Positions 8,320-17,854 of a stretch of DNA of 64,000 nt are shown one piece after another (position 1 is the first letter of the stretch; each line of letters opens with the position of its first letter). Source of the stretch: Amycolatopsis coloradensis (lineage in GTDB: Bacteria; Actinomycetota; Actinomycetes; Mycobacteriales; Pseudonocardiaceae); contig NZ_MQUQ01000012.1 of assembly GCF_001953865.1 (NCBI RefSeq), positions 1 to 64,000 of the forward strand, in the 5' to 3' direction. The position numbers and the translations under genes are program-made. A model generated the notes under the pieces. It saw only the letters and a list, made by a program, of their open reading frames with translations. It ran no database searches and was not told the origin of the DNA.

Positions 8320-9483
8320 CTACTGGTCCATGTCGAGGTTCTCGCGGGTCTCCTCGTGGCTGTGGCGACCGCCGGTACGGCCGTATTCCTGCCCGGCGGT
8401 GATGTTCTTGGTGTTGTCGATGGTCTTGTTCGCGACGTCGAAAGCCGCCTTGCCCTGATACGCGGAACCCTTCGACAGATCGGCCGGATTGACCCCGACG
8501 ACCTGCTTGATCGCCTGGTTCGGCACACCCTTGAAGACGTCCTTCGCGGCGTCGCCGAACGTGCCCAGTCGCGTCCCGGTGTCCTTGGCGAACGCGCCGA
8601 CGATCGTCTTCTCCTGACCGGGCGTCATCCCGAGCTTGCCTGCCTTCGTCAGCTTCGAACCCTGTTTGACCAGGTCGTCGGTCCACTTGAGCATGAAGCC
8701 CATGAACTTGTCGAGCAGCTTGCCGAGTTTGCCGAGGTGCTTGGTGATCTTGCCCATCGCGCTCGCGGCCTTGGCGATCGTCGCGGTCATCGCCGCGGCC
8801 ACCGTGGAGCCGAGACTGACGACGGACGCGGCCAGCGCGGGCAGCCAGATGTAGATCGCCCAGGTGACCAGCTCGGAGATGATCGATTTGACGACCTCTT
8901 CGATGACGGTCATCACCATCGACCACATCTGCAGCGTCTCGGCCACGGTCCCGGCGCTGTTGCCGATGCCCTTGATGCCGACGGCGAAGTCGCCGAGCGC
9001 GTTCCGGGCTGCGTCGCCCGCGTCGCCGACCCAGTCCTTCAGCGACTCGTCGCCGGTCTTGACGAAGTCGTCGGCCAGCGTGACGAAGCCCTTGGCGATG
9101 TTGCCGAAGTTACCGGCCGCGGTCTTGAGCGCCGGACCGTCACCGGTGACGAAATGCAGCGCGTCCTGCAACGGCTGGATCAGCTCGATCAGGATGTTCA
9201 GGCCGTTGCTGACCAGCCAGCCCACCGGGTCGAGCACGAAGCTCGCGAGGTCCGCGCCCGCACCCGCGATGAAGCCCGCCCCGTCCTGCACCAGCTGCCC
9301 GCCCGCGGCCACGAGGTCGCCGGGGCCCTGCGCGGTGCTGAACTTCTCGTAGGCGGTGGTGACGGTGGTGACGCCCTTGCCCGCGATCGGCACCTTCTTC
9401 GCCGCGTCGAGCGCGTTCTTGCCGAAGCTGTCGTCACCCGTGATCTTGACGTTGCCGGCGACACTCGCCTTCTCGTCGGTCAT
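8320..9483 (-). CDS. large putative T7SS target, alpha-helical
   Basis: 387 residues predicted almost wholly helical, Ala/Gly/Lys-rich, with a long hydrophobic-amphipathic stretch (IYIWLPALAASVVSLGSTVA, about 219-238). No WXG motif and no recognisable C-terminal toxin; the last 40 residues are polar and acidic (ETRENLDMDQ). It lies 13 bases after the small T7SS-target gene at 9497-9835, so it is read here as its larger co-secreted partner, comparable to the 58448 gene. Related actinobacterial proteins form membrane-associated or PPE-like substrates. Function is inferred from the neighbourhood. Confidence 0.6.
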   Translation of the reverse strand: MTDEKASVAGNVKITGDDSFGKNALDAAKKVPIAGKGVTTVTTAYEKFSTAQGPGDLVAAGGQLVQDGAGFIAGAGADLASFVLDPVGWLVSNGLNILIELIQPLQDALHFVTGDGPALKTAAGNFGNIAKGFVTLADDFVKTGDESLKDWVGDAGDAARNALGDFAVGIKGIGNSAGTVAETLQMWSMVMTVIEEVVKSIISELVTWAIYIWLPALAASVVSLGSTVAAAMTATIAKAASAMGKITKHLGKLGKLLDKFMGFMLKWTDDLVKQGSKLTKAGKLGMTPGQEKTIVGAFAKDTGTRLGTFGDAAKDVFKGVPNQAIKQVVGVNPADLSKGSAYQGKAAFDVANKTIDNTKNITAGQEYGRTGGRHSHEETRENLDMDQ

Positions 9484-9496
9484 GCCGTCCCCCAGC

Positions 9497-9835
9497 TCAC
9501 TTCGGTCCGTCGATCTTGGCTTCGTACTTCCCCAAGGTGATCGTCGCGTCGTTTTCGAAGCCGTTGTAGATCGACGCCGCCTGGGTCATCTTCCCGGAGA
9601 AGGAGTCCACCCCGGTCTTCATCAGCTCGAGCAGCTCACGCAGGTCGGCGAGCTTGCCGGTGTAGGTCTGCTTCACCGCGAGCCCGATCAGGCCCCACGA
9701 CTTGTCCGTGACGTCGGCCTGGTCGACGAGGCCGCCGAACTTGCCTGCCTCGTCCTTGTAGTAGCCGAGCTTGTTCGCGTAGTCGGTCAAGGCCTGCGTC
9801 TTGACCGCGTGCCCGCCGGCGCCTGGTCCGGTCAT
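9497..9835 (-). CDS. small T7SS target (WXG100/EspC-like)
   Basis: 112 residues, helical hairpin pattern with SWGLIG at 46-51 near the middle in place of a canonical WxG, and a C-terminal YNGFE at 90-94 that fits the T7SS export signal YxxxD/E. Starts at ATG 9835, overlapping the stop of the upstream YbaB-like gene as ATGA, hence translational coupling. Followed 13 bases later by the large helical target. Probably exported as a dimer with that partner by the ESX machine at 37-50 kb, since no other ATPase is encoded here. Confidence 0.7.
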   Translation of the reverse strand: MTGPGAGGHAVKTQALTDYANKLGYYKDEAGKFGGLVDQADVTDKSWGLIGLAVKQTYTGKLADLRELLELMKTGVDSFSGKMTQAASIYNGFENDATITLGKYEAKIDGPK

Positions 9836-10419
9836 CAGTGGTCCTCCTCGTCGAACAGGTTCTTGAGGAACTGGTCACCGGCCGAGTTCCCGCCCGCCGC
9901 CGACGGGCCGGGAGTCGGTTCGTCCGACCGCCGGAGCACCGTCTCCTCGCTGAAGTCGTCCTCGTTCCGAGGGCGGCGGGCGGGGCGGGCGGTGTCCGCT
10001 GGTGGCTCCTCCGACATCTGAGACCGCAGATCGTCGGCCGTGGTTCCCAGCGCTTCCGCCTGTGCTTCGAGAACCTGCTCCTGAACGTTCAAATGGAAGG
10101 CCCCGCCGAACTGCTCGTCGACGATCCCCGCCTGTTTCCGCGCCGCGTCGGCCACCGCGGTGTGCAAAGTGGACAGAAGGCTGGCGGCGAGCTGTTGTGG
10201 TTGCTGCCGAAGGGCTTCCGGGGAAAGACGAATGTCCTTGACGGCTCCGCCGGGGCCCGCGACGACGGTGACCGACCGATCCGGCGACGTCGCCACCGCC
10301 TCCAGCTCCTCCAGTTCCGCCTGCATTTCGCCGACCTTCGCGAACTGCGTTTCGGCCGTTTTGATCTTGGCTTGGAACTTCTCGAACTCGGCGACCAGCT
10401 GTTCGAACTCGGCCGACAT
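9835..10419 (-). CDS. YbaB/EbfC-like T7SS accessory protein with acidic tail
   Basis: 194 residues. Residues 1-45 form a coiled coil (EFEKFQAKIKTAETQFAKVG), followed by a YbaB-like beta region (SVTVVAGPGGAVKDIRLSPE) and a helix to about 135. The tail is disordered and acidic: RPRNEDDFSEETVL, then a final FLKNLFDEEDH. YbaB proteins are nucleoid-associated, but in actinobacteria such genes often precede WXG100-like genes. The EDDFSEET motif recurs in two other proteins of this window (52269 and 60892 genes), suggesting a common partner in the T7SS. Cytosolic, no signal peptide. First gene of the leftward cluster. Confidence 0.72.
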   Translation of the reverse strand: MSAEFEQLVAEFEKFQAKIKTAETQFAKVGEMQAELEELEAVATSPDRSVTVVAGPGGAVKDIRLSPEALRQQPQQLAASLLSTLHTAVADAARKQAGIVDEQFGGAFHLNVQEQVLEAQAEALGTTADDLRSQMSEEPPADTARPARRPRNEDDFSEETVLRRSDEPTPGPSAAGGNSAGDQFLKNLFDEEDH

Positions 10420-10589
10420 GGAGCCTCCCCGTGCGCGTGCGTGTGACCGCTATCACCGCGGCCATCGTGACCTATTCGTCCGTTGGACGCGATGGCGTGC
10501 TTTCCGGATCCATCCGGCTCACCCGTTGGGGGAATAGGTAGCGTGGTTCGCCGAGTACGGCGGTATCAGCACAGCGAGGGGAGGGCGTC

Positions 10590-10736
10590 GTGGACGCCGA
10601 GCAGCAGGAAAGCACCGAGGAGCCCCGGCGGGGGAGTCACGCGGCGCCGGAGGGGGCTCCCGTGCATCCGTTGATCGACCTCAACCGGGACCCGCACCCC
10701 GGCCGGGCGGACCACGCCAAGCCCGACGTGGAATGA
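10590..10736 (+). CDS. small hypothetical protein (48 aa)
   Basis: A GTG at 10590 is preceded by GCGAGGGGAGGG (10573-10584), a good ribosome binding site. The product (VDAEQQESTEEPRRGSHAAP, then EGAPVHPLIDLNRDPHPGRA and a short tail) is polar and probably disordered; no family recognised. It points away from the YbaB-like gene. A real gene is plausible from the ribosome binding site and GC-rich third positions, but it is short. Confidence 0.42.
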   Translation: MDAEQQESTEEPRRGSHAAPEGAPVHPLIDLNRDPHPGRADHAKPDVE

Positions 10737-11132
10737 GCCGGCCACGCCGAGGTCAGCGAGAAATGAGCCCCTTGCCGAGAGGGCGACGCCAAGGCCGACG
10801 GGGAATCAAACAGCCCGAAACGCCGTTCCATCAGGGTGGCCGCGGCGTGCCGCCCGGCACGATATAGTTATCGACCCCCCGATTTGGTCGGCCAGAAAGT
10901 GGCCGGGTATCTTTGGAGACCGTGCCCGGCAGGCGTCGGGCCGTCCCGTGTGCCGTGCGGCGTGAACGGGGTGCTCAGGCATCCGGTTCGAAGGCTTCGC
11001 CCACGCGGGATCCGACGGAAAATCCCTACGGGAAGTTACCGGTCGCAAGACCGTGACGCGGGCCGACACGCCCGACCGCGGGGGCCGGAGACAGACACGT
11101 AGTAGCAAGATCGCGAACAGAAAGCTGGTCCA
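10737..11132 (+). other. rpsL upstream region with structured leader
   Basis: 396 bases without a gene. GATATAGTTATCG at about 10860 is an unusual AT-rich spot in this GC-rich DNA and may be a -10 region. The last part holds the leader element described separately at 11056-11094. No T-tract terminator is seen. Confidence 0.4.
11056..11094 (+). promoter_or_regulatory. leader element shared with rpsJ (copy 1)
   Basis: CGGGC-CGACA-CGCCCGACCG and then CGGGGGCCGGAGACAG, 39 bases before the rpsL start. The same element precedes rpsJ at 15731-15772. CGGGC and GCCCG can pair around a CGACAC loop. The match is too long for chance in two ribosomal operon leaders, so it is probably a transcribed regulatory or promoter-proximal element; its mechanism is not known to me. 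Confidence 0.6.
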
Positions 11133-11507
11133 TTGCCCACGATCCAGCAGCTGGTCCGTAAGGGCCGCCAGGACAAGGCTGCCAAGCAGAAGACCGCGGC
11201 CCTCAAGGGGAGCCCGCAGCGGCGTGGTGTGTGCACTCGCGTGTACACCACAACCCCCAAGAAGCCGAACTCGGCGCTTCGCAAGGTCGCTCGTGTGAAG
11301 TTGACCAGCGGCATCGAGGTCACCGCCTACATTCCCGGTGAGGGCCACAACCTGCAGGAGCACTCGATGGTGCTCGTGCGTGGTGGTCGTGTGAAGGACC
11401 TTCCGGGTGTCCGTTACAAGATCATCCGCGGTTCGCTCGACACCCAGGGTGTCAAGAACCGTAAGCAGGCGCGCAGCCGGTACGGCGCGAAGAAGGAGAA
11501 GAGCTAA
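11133..11507 (+). CDS. rpsL: 30S ribosomal protein S12
   Basis: 124 residues starting at TTG 11133 (MPTIQQLVRKGRQDK), a usual start for this gene in actinobacteria. TTPKKPNSALRKVARVKL is the universally conserved block; K43 and K88 are present, the unmodified streptomycin-sensitive residues. S12 sits at the decoding centre. First gene of the str operon; its TAA overlaps the ATG of rpsG (TAATG). Confidence 0.99.
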   Translation: MPTIQQLVRKGRQDKAAKQKTAALKGSPQRRGVCTRVYTTTPKKPNSALRKVARVKLTSGIEVTAYIPGEGHNLQEHSMVLVRGGRVKDLPGVRYKIIRGSLDTQGVKNRKQARSRYGAKKEKS

Positions 11508-11977
11508 TGCCCCGCAAGGGTCCGGCCCCGAAGCGGCCGCTGATCTCTGACCCCGTCTACGCATCCCCGCTGGTCACCCAGCTGGTGAACAAGGTGCTGA
11601 AGGACGGCAAGCGGTCTCTGGCCGAGCGCATCGTCTACGGCGCCCTCGAAGGAGCTCGCGAGAAGACCGGCACCGACCCGGTCGTCACGCTGAAGCGCGC
11701 CCTCGACAACGTGAAGCCCACCATCGAGGTGAAGAGCCGCCGCGTCGGTGGTGCCACCTACCAGGTGCCGATCGAGGTCAAGCCGGGCCGCTCCACCACT
11801 CTCGCGCTCCGCTGGCTGGTCTCCTTCTCCGCGGCCCGCCGCGAGAAGACCATGATCGAGCGCCTGCAGAACGAGCTCCTCGACGCGAGCAACGGCCTCG
11901 GCGCCAGCGTGAAGCGGCGCGAGGACACGCACAAGATGGCCGAGTCCAACAAGGCCTTCGCGCACTACCGCTGGTGA
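11507..11977 (+). CDS. rpsG: 30S ribosomal protein S7
   Basis: 156 residues (MPRKGPAPKRPLISDPVYAS), the length usual in actinobacteria. S7 nucleates assembly of the 30S head and contacts the E site. GAAGGAGAAGAG just before the overlapping ATG is the ribosome binding site, within the rpsL end. The fusA start lies 63 bases downstream. Confidence 0.98.
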   Translation: MPRKGPAPKRPLISDPVYASPLVTQLVNKVLKDGKRSLAERIVYGALEGAREKTGTDPVVTLKRALDNVKPTIEVKSRRVGGATYQVPIEVKPGRSTTLALRWLVSFSAARREKTMIERLQNELLDASNGLGASVKRREDTHKMAESNKAFAHYRW

Positions 11978-12040
11978 TGACCGCCCGGCTGCCGATCAAA
12001 GCCTTGCCGGGCCCCAATCTTGAGACAGGGGAACACTCTC

Positions 12041-14140
12041 GTGGCACGTGAAGTGCTGACCGACCTGAACCAGGTCCGCAACATCGGCATCATGGCCCAC
12101 ATCGACGCCGGTAAGACCACCACCACCGAGCGGATCCTGTTCTACACCGGGGTCAACTACAAGATCGGTGAAGTCCACGATGGCGCCGCCACCATGGACT
12201 GGATGGAGGAGGAGCAGAAGCGGGGTATCACCATCACCTCGGCTGCCACCACCACCTTCTGGGCCGATCACCAGATCAACATCATCGACACCCCGGGTCA
12301 CGTCGACTTCACCGTCGAGGTGGAGCGATCGCTGCGCGTGCTCGATGGTGCCGTCGCCGTGTTCGACGGCAAGGAAGGTGTCGAGCCGCAGTCCGAGCAG
12401 GTCTGGCGTCAGGCGGACAAGTACGAGGTTCCTCGTATCTGCTTCGTCAACAAGATGGACAAGCTCGGCGCGGACTTCTACTTCACCGTCCGCACCATCG
12501 AGGAGCGCCTCGGCGCCCGCCCGCTGGTCATCCAGCTGCCGATCGGCGCCGAGAACGAGTTCGAAGGCGTCGTCGACCTGGTCCGCATGAAGGCGCTGAC
12601 CTGGCGCGGCGAGGTCCAGAAGGGCGAGGACTACGCCGTCGAGGAGATCCCGGCCGAGCTCGCCGACAAGGCGGCCGAGTACCGGGAGAAGCTGGTCGAG
12701 GCCATCGCCGAGACCGAAGACTCCCTGATGGAGAAGTTCCTCGAGGGCGAGGAGCTGACGGAGGCCGAGCTGAAGGCCGGTATCCGCAAGCTCACCGTGA
12801 ACCGCGAGGCGTACCCGGTGCTCACCGGTTCCGCCTTCAAGAACAAGGGCGTGCAGCCCATGCTCGACGCGGTCATCGACTACCTGCCGTCGCCGTTGGA
12901 CGTCCCCGCCGTCGAGGGCACGCTGCCCGACGGTGAGACCGTCGTGTCGCGCAAGCCGTCGACCGAGGAGCCCTTCTCCGCTCTGGCGTTCAAGATCGCC
13001 GCGCACCCGTTCTTCGGCAAGCTGACCTACATCCGGGTGTACTCGGGCAAGGTCTCCTCCGGCGCGCAGCTGATCAACGCGACCAAGGAGCGCAAGGAGC
13101 GCATCGGGAAGCTCTTCCAGATGCACTCCAACAAGGAGAACCCGGTGGACGAGGCCCAGGCGGGCCACATCTACGCGGTCATCGGCCTGAAGGACACCAC
13201 CACCGGTGACACCCTCGCCGACCCGCAGAACCCGGTCGTCCTCGAGTCGATGACGTTCCCGGCGCCGGTCATCCGCGTCGCGATCGAGCCCAAGACCAAG
13301 GCCGACCAGGAGAAGCTGTCCCTGGCGATCCAGAAGCTGGCCGAAGAGGACCCGACGTTCCAGGTCAACCTGGACGAGGACACCGGCCAGACGATCATCG
13401 CGGGTATGGGCGAGCTGCACCTCGAGGTGCTGGTGAACCGGATGAAGTCCGACTACAAGGTCGAGGCGAACATCGGCAAGCCGCAGGTCGCCTACCGCGA
13501 GACGGTGCGCAAGACGGTCGAGAAGCTCGACTACGTGCACAAGAAGCAGACCGGTGGTTCCGGTCAGTTCGCGAAGGTCATCGTCAAGCTCGAGCCGCTC
13601 GAGTCCACCGACGGTGCCCTCTACGAGTTCTCCAACAAGGTCACCGGTGGCCGCGTGCCGCGGGAGTACATCCCGTCGGTCGACGCGGGCGCGCAGGACG
13701 CCATGCAGTACGGCGTGCTGGCCGGTTACCCGCTCGTCGGGTTGAAGTTCACCTTGTTGGACGGCGCGTACCACGAGGTCGACTCTTCGGAAATGGCCTT
13801 CAAGATCGCCGGCTCCATGGCGATGAAGGAAGCCGCGAAGAAGGCCGGTCCGGTCATCCTCGAGCCGCTGATGGCCGTCGAGGTCACCACGCCCGAGGAC
13901 TACATGGGCGATGTGATCGGCGACCTCAACTCCCGCCGTGGCCAGATCCAGGCCATGGAGGAGCGCGCCGGTACCCGTGTCGTCAAGGCACTGGTCCCGC
14001 TGTCGGAGATGTTCGGTTACGTCGGTGACCTGCGGTCGCGTACCCAGGGACGGGCCAACTACTCCATGGTGTTCGACTCCTACGCCGAGGTTCCCGCGAA
14101 CGTCGCGAAGGAAATCATCGCGAAGGCGACAGGGGAGTAG
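12041..14140 (+). CDS. fusA: elongation factor G
   Basis: Start chosen at GTG 12041 (MAREVLTDLNQVRNIGIMAH) because it matches the family's N-terminus; an in-frame TTG 21 bases upstream only adds non-conserved residues. 699 residues with P-loop AHIDAGKT (19-26), RGITITSAATT switch I, DTPGHVDFT switch II and NKMDKLGAD, then domains II-V. GTP-driven translocation and, with RRF, ribosome recycling. Third gene of the str operon; a 127-base gap precedes tuf. Confidence 0.98.
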   Translation: MAREVLTDLNQVRNIGIMAHIDAGKTTTTERILFYTGVNYKIGEVHDGAATMDWMEEEQKRGITITSAATTTFWADHQINIIDTPGHVDFTVEVERSLRVLDGAVAVFDGKEGVEPQSEQVWRQADKYEVPRICFVNKMDKLGADFYFTVRTIEERLGARPLVIQLPIGAENEFEGVVDLVRMKALTWRGEVQKGEDYAVEEIPAELADKAAEYREKLVEAIAETEDSLMEKFLEGEELTEAELKAGIRKLTVNREAYPVLTGSAFKNKGVQPMLDAVIDYLPSPLDVPAVEGTLPDGETVVSRKPSTEEPFSALAFKIAAHPFFGKLTYIRVYSGKVSSGAQLINATKERKERIGKLFQMHSNKENPVDEAQAGHIYAVIGLKDTTTGDTLADPQNPVVLESMTFPAPVIRVAIEPKTKADQEKLSLAIQKLAEEDPTFQVNLDEDTGQTIIAGMGELHLEVLVNRMKSDYKVEANIGKPQVAYRETVRKTVEKLDYVHKKQTGGSGQFAKVIVKLEPLESTDGALYEFSNKVTGGRVPREYIPSVDAGAQDAMQYGVLAGYPLVGLKFTLLDGAYHEVDSSEMAFKIAGSMAMKEAAKKAGPVILEPLMAVEVTTPEDYMGDVIGDLNSRRGQIQAMEERAGTRVVKALVPLSEMFGYVGDLRSRTQGRANYSMVFDSYAEVPANVAKEIIAKATGE

Positions 14141-14267
14141 TTCCCTCTCGCTCGCGGGCATAAGGAAAACTCCTGAACGTCCGCACCACCCACCGAGAAA
14201 CGAATCTCCGTCTGACGACAGCCACGTCGGCCGGTGAGTAAGCAAAACAGTCCAGGAGGACATTCCA

Positions 14268-15459
<1,192 letters not shown>

Positions 15460-15461
<2 letters not shown>

Positions 15462-15513
15462 TTTAACGCCACCCGGGGGTCTGATACACCCCCGGGTTCA
15501 AGGCGTCAAATCA
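15460..15513 (+). terminator. hairpin terminator after tuf
   Basis: ACCCGGGGGT (15471-15480) pairs perfectly with ACCCCCGGGT (15488-15497) around a 7-base loop. The flanks GATTTAACGCC and GGCGTCAAATC extend the stem to about 20 bp with one wobble. No T-tract, as is common in high-GC actinobacteria. It separates the str operon from the S10 operon. Confidence 0.8.
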
Positions 15514-15853
15514 CGTGTGCGACACTATTCAGGTTGCTCGTCCTGGGGCGGCCGAACTCGCAGTCTTTCGGAATGCGGGTTCCGGCCGCCCTGGTATGAG
15601 CGGCCACGGTCCGTGGAGCTCTTCCTTCGGGTGAGGCCAGCGGGCGCGGCGGTTGAGACGGCATGGCCGGATCACTGCCTCCTCACATGAGGAAGACCAG
15701 CAAGACGACGATCCCGCGGGATCCGTCTGTGCGTCGGGCGCGACACGCCCGACCGCGTGGACCGGGGACAGGGCCGTTGAACTGCGAGAACCCCGGCCCA
15801 GCCGAAGGTTTGAAGAGACAAAGCGGCACGAGACGACAAGGAACGCAGCCACC
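15514..15853 (+). other. S10 operon upstream region
   Basis: 340 bases with no supported gene. It must contain the S10 operon promoter, which I cannot place with confidence, and it contains the leader element at 15731-15772. GTTTGAAGAGACAAAGCGG and AAGGAACGCAGCCACC lead to the rpsJ ATG. Confidence 0.5.
15731..15772 (+). promoter_or_regulatory. leader element shared with rpsL (copy 2), with hairpin
   Basis: GTCGGGCG-CGACA-CGCCCGAC is a perfect 8-bp hairpin with a 5-base loop, followed by CGCGTGGACCGGGGACAG. Aligned with the rpsL copy it reads CGGGC(G)CGACACGCCCG, then ACCGCG-GG-CCGG-GACAG with few differences. It ends 81 bases before rpsJ. A common control of S12 and S10 operon leaders is inferred. 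Confidence 0.62.
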
Positions 15854-16159
15854 ATGGCGGGACAGAAGATCCGCATCCGGCTCAAGGCCTACGACCACGA
15901 GGCGATCGACACCTCGGCGCGCAAGATCGTGGAGACGGTCACGCGCACCGGCGCCCGTGTTGTCGGGCCGGTGCCGCTGCCCACCGAGAAGAACGTTTAC
16001 TGCGTCATCCGCTCGCCGCACAAGTACAAGGACTCGCGCGAGCACTTCGAGATGCGCACGCACAAGCGTCTGATCGACATCCTCGACCCGACGCCGAAGA
16101 CGGTCGACGCGCTCATGCGCATCGACCTGCCGGCGAGCGTCGACGTCAACATCCAGTAG
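15854..16159 (+). CDS. rpsJ: 30S ribosomal protein S10
   Basis: ATG 15854 (MAGQKIRIRLKAYDHEAIDT), 101 residues, the normal length. The loop segment SPHKYKDSREHFEMRTHKR is conserved. S10 is part of the 30S head and, as NusE, of transcription antitermination complexes. First gene of the S10 operon; rplC starts 31 bases later. Confidence 0.98.
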   Translation: MAGQKIRIRLKAYDHEAIDTSARKIVETVTRTGARVVGPVPLPTEKNVYCVIRSPHKYKDSREHFEMRTHKRLIDILDPTPKTVDALMRIDLPASVDVNIQ

Positions 16160-16190
16160 CGGCTGGCGAGCGGCGGAGAGTAAGAGACTC

Positions 16191-16841
16191 ATGTCTGACA
16201 GGCAAATGAAGGGCATCCTGGGCACCAAGCTCGGCATGACCCAGGTCTTCGACGAGAACAACCGGGTCGTCCCGGTGACCGTCGTCCAGGCCGGTCCGAA
16301 CGTGGTCACCCAGGTTCGGACCCAGGAAATCGACGGCTACAAGGCCGTGCAGCTGGCTTTCGGCGCGGTCGACCCGCGCCGGGTGAACAAGCCGCGCACC
16401 GGCCACTTCGACAAGGCGAGCGTGACCCCGCGTCGTTTCCTCGCCGAGCTGCGTACCACCGACGCCGAGACCTACGAGGTCGGCCAGGAGATCACCGCCG
16501 AGGTGTTCGAGGCCGGTATCGAGGTCGACGTGACCGGTACCAGCAAGGGCAAGGGCTACGCCGGTGTCATGAAGCGTCACGGCTTCAAGGGCCAGGGCGC
16601 GAGCCACGGTGCCCAGGCCGTGCACCGCAAGCCCGGTTCGATCGGTGGCTGCGCCACCCCGGGCCGCGTCTTCAAGGGCCTGCGCATGGCGGGCCGGATG
16701 GGCAACGACCGGGTCACCACGCAGAACCTGACCGTGCACGCGGTGCGTGCCGAGGACGGCCTGCTGCTGATCAAGGGCGCCGTGCCCGGTCCCAAGGGCG
16801 GCCTGCTGTTCGTGCGCAGCGCCGCGAAGGGTGGTAACTGA
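16191..16841 (+). CDS. rplC: 50S ribosomal protein L3
   Basis: 216 residues. MKGILGTKLGMTQVF is the conserved N-terminus; the ATG at 16191 adds MSDRQ. The peptidyl-transferase-proximal loop FKGQGASHGAQAVHRKPGSI is intact. Early 50S assembly protein. Only 2 bases separate it from rplD. Confidence 0.97.
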   Translation: MSDRQMKGILGTKLGMTQVFDENNRVVPVTVVQAGPNVVTQVRTQEIDGYKAVQLAFGAVDPRRVNKPRTGHFDKASVTPRRFLAELRTTDAETYEVGQEITAEVFEAGIEVDVTGTSKGKGYAGVMKRHGFKGQGASHGAQAVHRKPGSIGGCATPGRVFKGLRMAGRMGNDRVTTQNLTVHAVRAEDGLLLIKGAVPGPKGGLLFVRSAAKGGN

Positions 16842-16843
16842 AC

Positions 16844-17530
16844 ATGACCAGCGTCGAGCTGAAGACCCCGGCCGGTAAAGCCGACGGCACGGTCGAGCTC
16901 CCCTCGGAGATCTTCGACGTGCAGGCCAACGTGCCCCTCATGCACCAGGTCGTGGTGGGCCAGCTGGCCGCCGCTCGCCAGGGCACGCATGACACCAAGA
17001 CCCGCGGTGAAGTCCGCGGTGGTGGCAAGAAGCCGTACCGCCAGAAGGGCACCGGCCGCGCCCGCCAGGGTTCGACCCGTGCGCCGCAGTTCACCGGTGG
17101 TGGCGTCGTCCACGGCCCCACGCCGCGTGACTACACCCAGCGGACCCCGAAGAAGATGAAGGCCGCCGCCCTGCGTGGCGCCCTGTCGGACCGGGCCCGC
17201 GCCGGACAGCTGCACGTCGTCACCGAACTGGTGACCGGCGAGAAGCCGTCCACGAAAGCCGCCAAGGCCGCCATCGCCGCGGTGACCCAGGCCAAGCGCG
17301 TTCTCGTGGTGCTCCACCGCGACGACCAGCTGAGCTGGAACTCCGTGCGGAACCTGGCCGAGGTCCACATCATCACGCCCGATCAGCTCAACACCTACGA
17401 CGTGTTGGTCAACGACGACGTGGTGTTCACCAAGGCCGCTTACGACGTGTTCGTCGCCGGTCCCGTCAGGGGCAAGGGCGCGAAGGCCAGCGCGCGGTCG
17501 AGCGAGGTTGAAGGGAGTCACGAGCAGTGA
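16844..17530 (+). CDS. rplD: 50S ribosomal protein L4
   Basis: 228 residues. The tunnel-lining loop RGGGKKPYRQKGTGRARQGS is intact (in E. coli this loop affects macrolide binding). L4 also represses the S10 operon in enterobacteria; whether that applies here is unknown. Its last four bases overlap rplW. Confidence 0.97.
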   Translation: MTSVELKTPAGKADGTVELPSEIFDVQANVPLMHQVVVGQLAAARQGTHDTKTRGEVRGGGKKPYRQKGTGRARQGSTRAPQFTGGGVVHGPTPRDYTQRTPKKMKAAALRGALSDRARAGQLHVVTELVTGEKPSTKAAKAAIAAVTQAKRVLVVLHRDDQLSWNSVRNLAEVHIITPDQLNTYDVLVNDDVVFTKAAYDVFVAGPVRGKGAKASARSSEVEGSHEQ

Positions 17531-17838
17531 GTGCGATCGCCATCCCCGATCCCCGCGACATCTTGCTCGCGCCGGTGATCTCCGAGAAGTCCTACGGGCT
17601 GCTCGAGGACCACAAGTACACGTTCATCGTCCGCCCGGACGCCAACAAGACCCAGATCAAGATCGCGGTCGAGAAGGTGTTCGGCGTCAAGGTGGTCAGC
17701 GTCAACACGGCCAACCGCCAGGGCAAGCGTAAGCGGACTCGCGCCGGCTTCGGCAAGCGCAAGGACACCAAGCGCGCCATCGTGACTCTTTCGGCTGAGA
17801 GCAAGCCGATCGAGATCTTCGGCGGACCCACCGCGTAA
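17527..17838 (+). CDS. rplW: 50S ribosomal protein L23
   Basis: 103 residues from GTG 17527, overlapping the rplD stop as GTGA, so translationally coupled. Conserved EKVFGVKVVSVNTANRQGKR loop. L23 lies at the tunnel exit and docks signal recognition particle and trigger factor. 16 bases before rplB. Confidence 0.97.
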   Translation: MSAIAIPDPRDILLAPVISEKSYGLLEDHKYTFIVRPDANKTQIKIAVEKVFGVKVVSVNTANRQGKRKRTRAGFGKRKDTKRAIVTLSAESKPIEIFGGPTA

Positions 17839-17854
17839 AGGACTGAGCTGACAC

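Noticed and set aside
8320..9483. Polymorphic toxin reading of the large T7SS target
   Set aside because: No nuclease, ADP-ribosyltransferase or other toxin motif at the C-terminus and no immunity-like gene follows; the next gene is a membrane protein.
12020..12040. fusA start at the TTG 12020
   Set aside because: It adds MRQGNTL, not found at EF-G N-termini; GTG 12041 matches the family.
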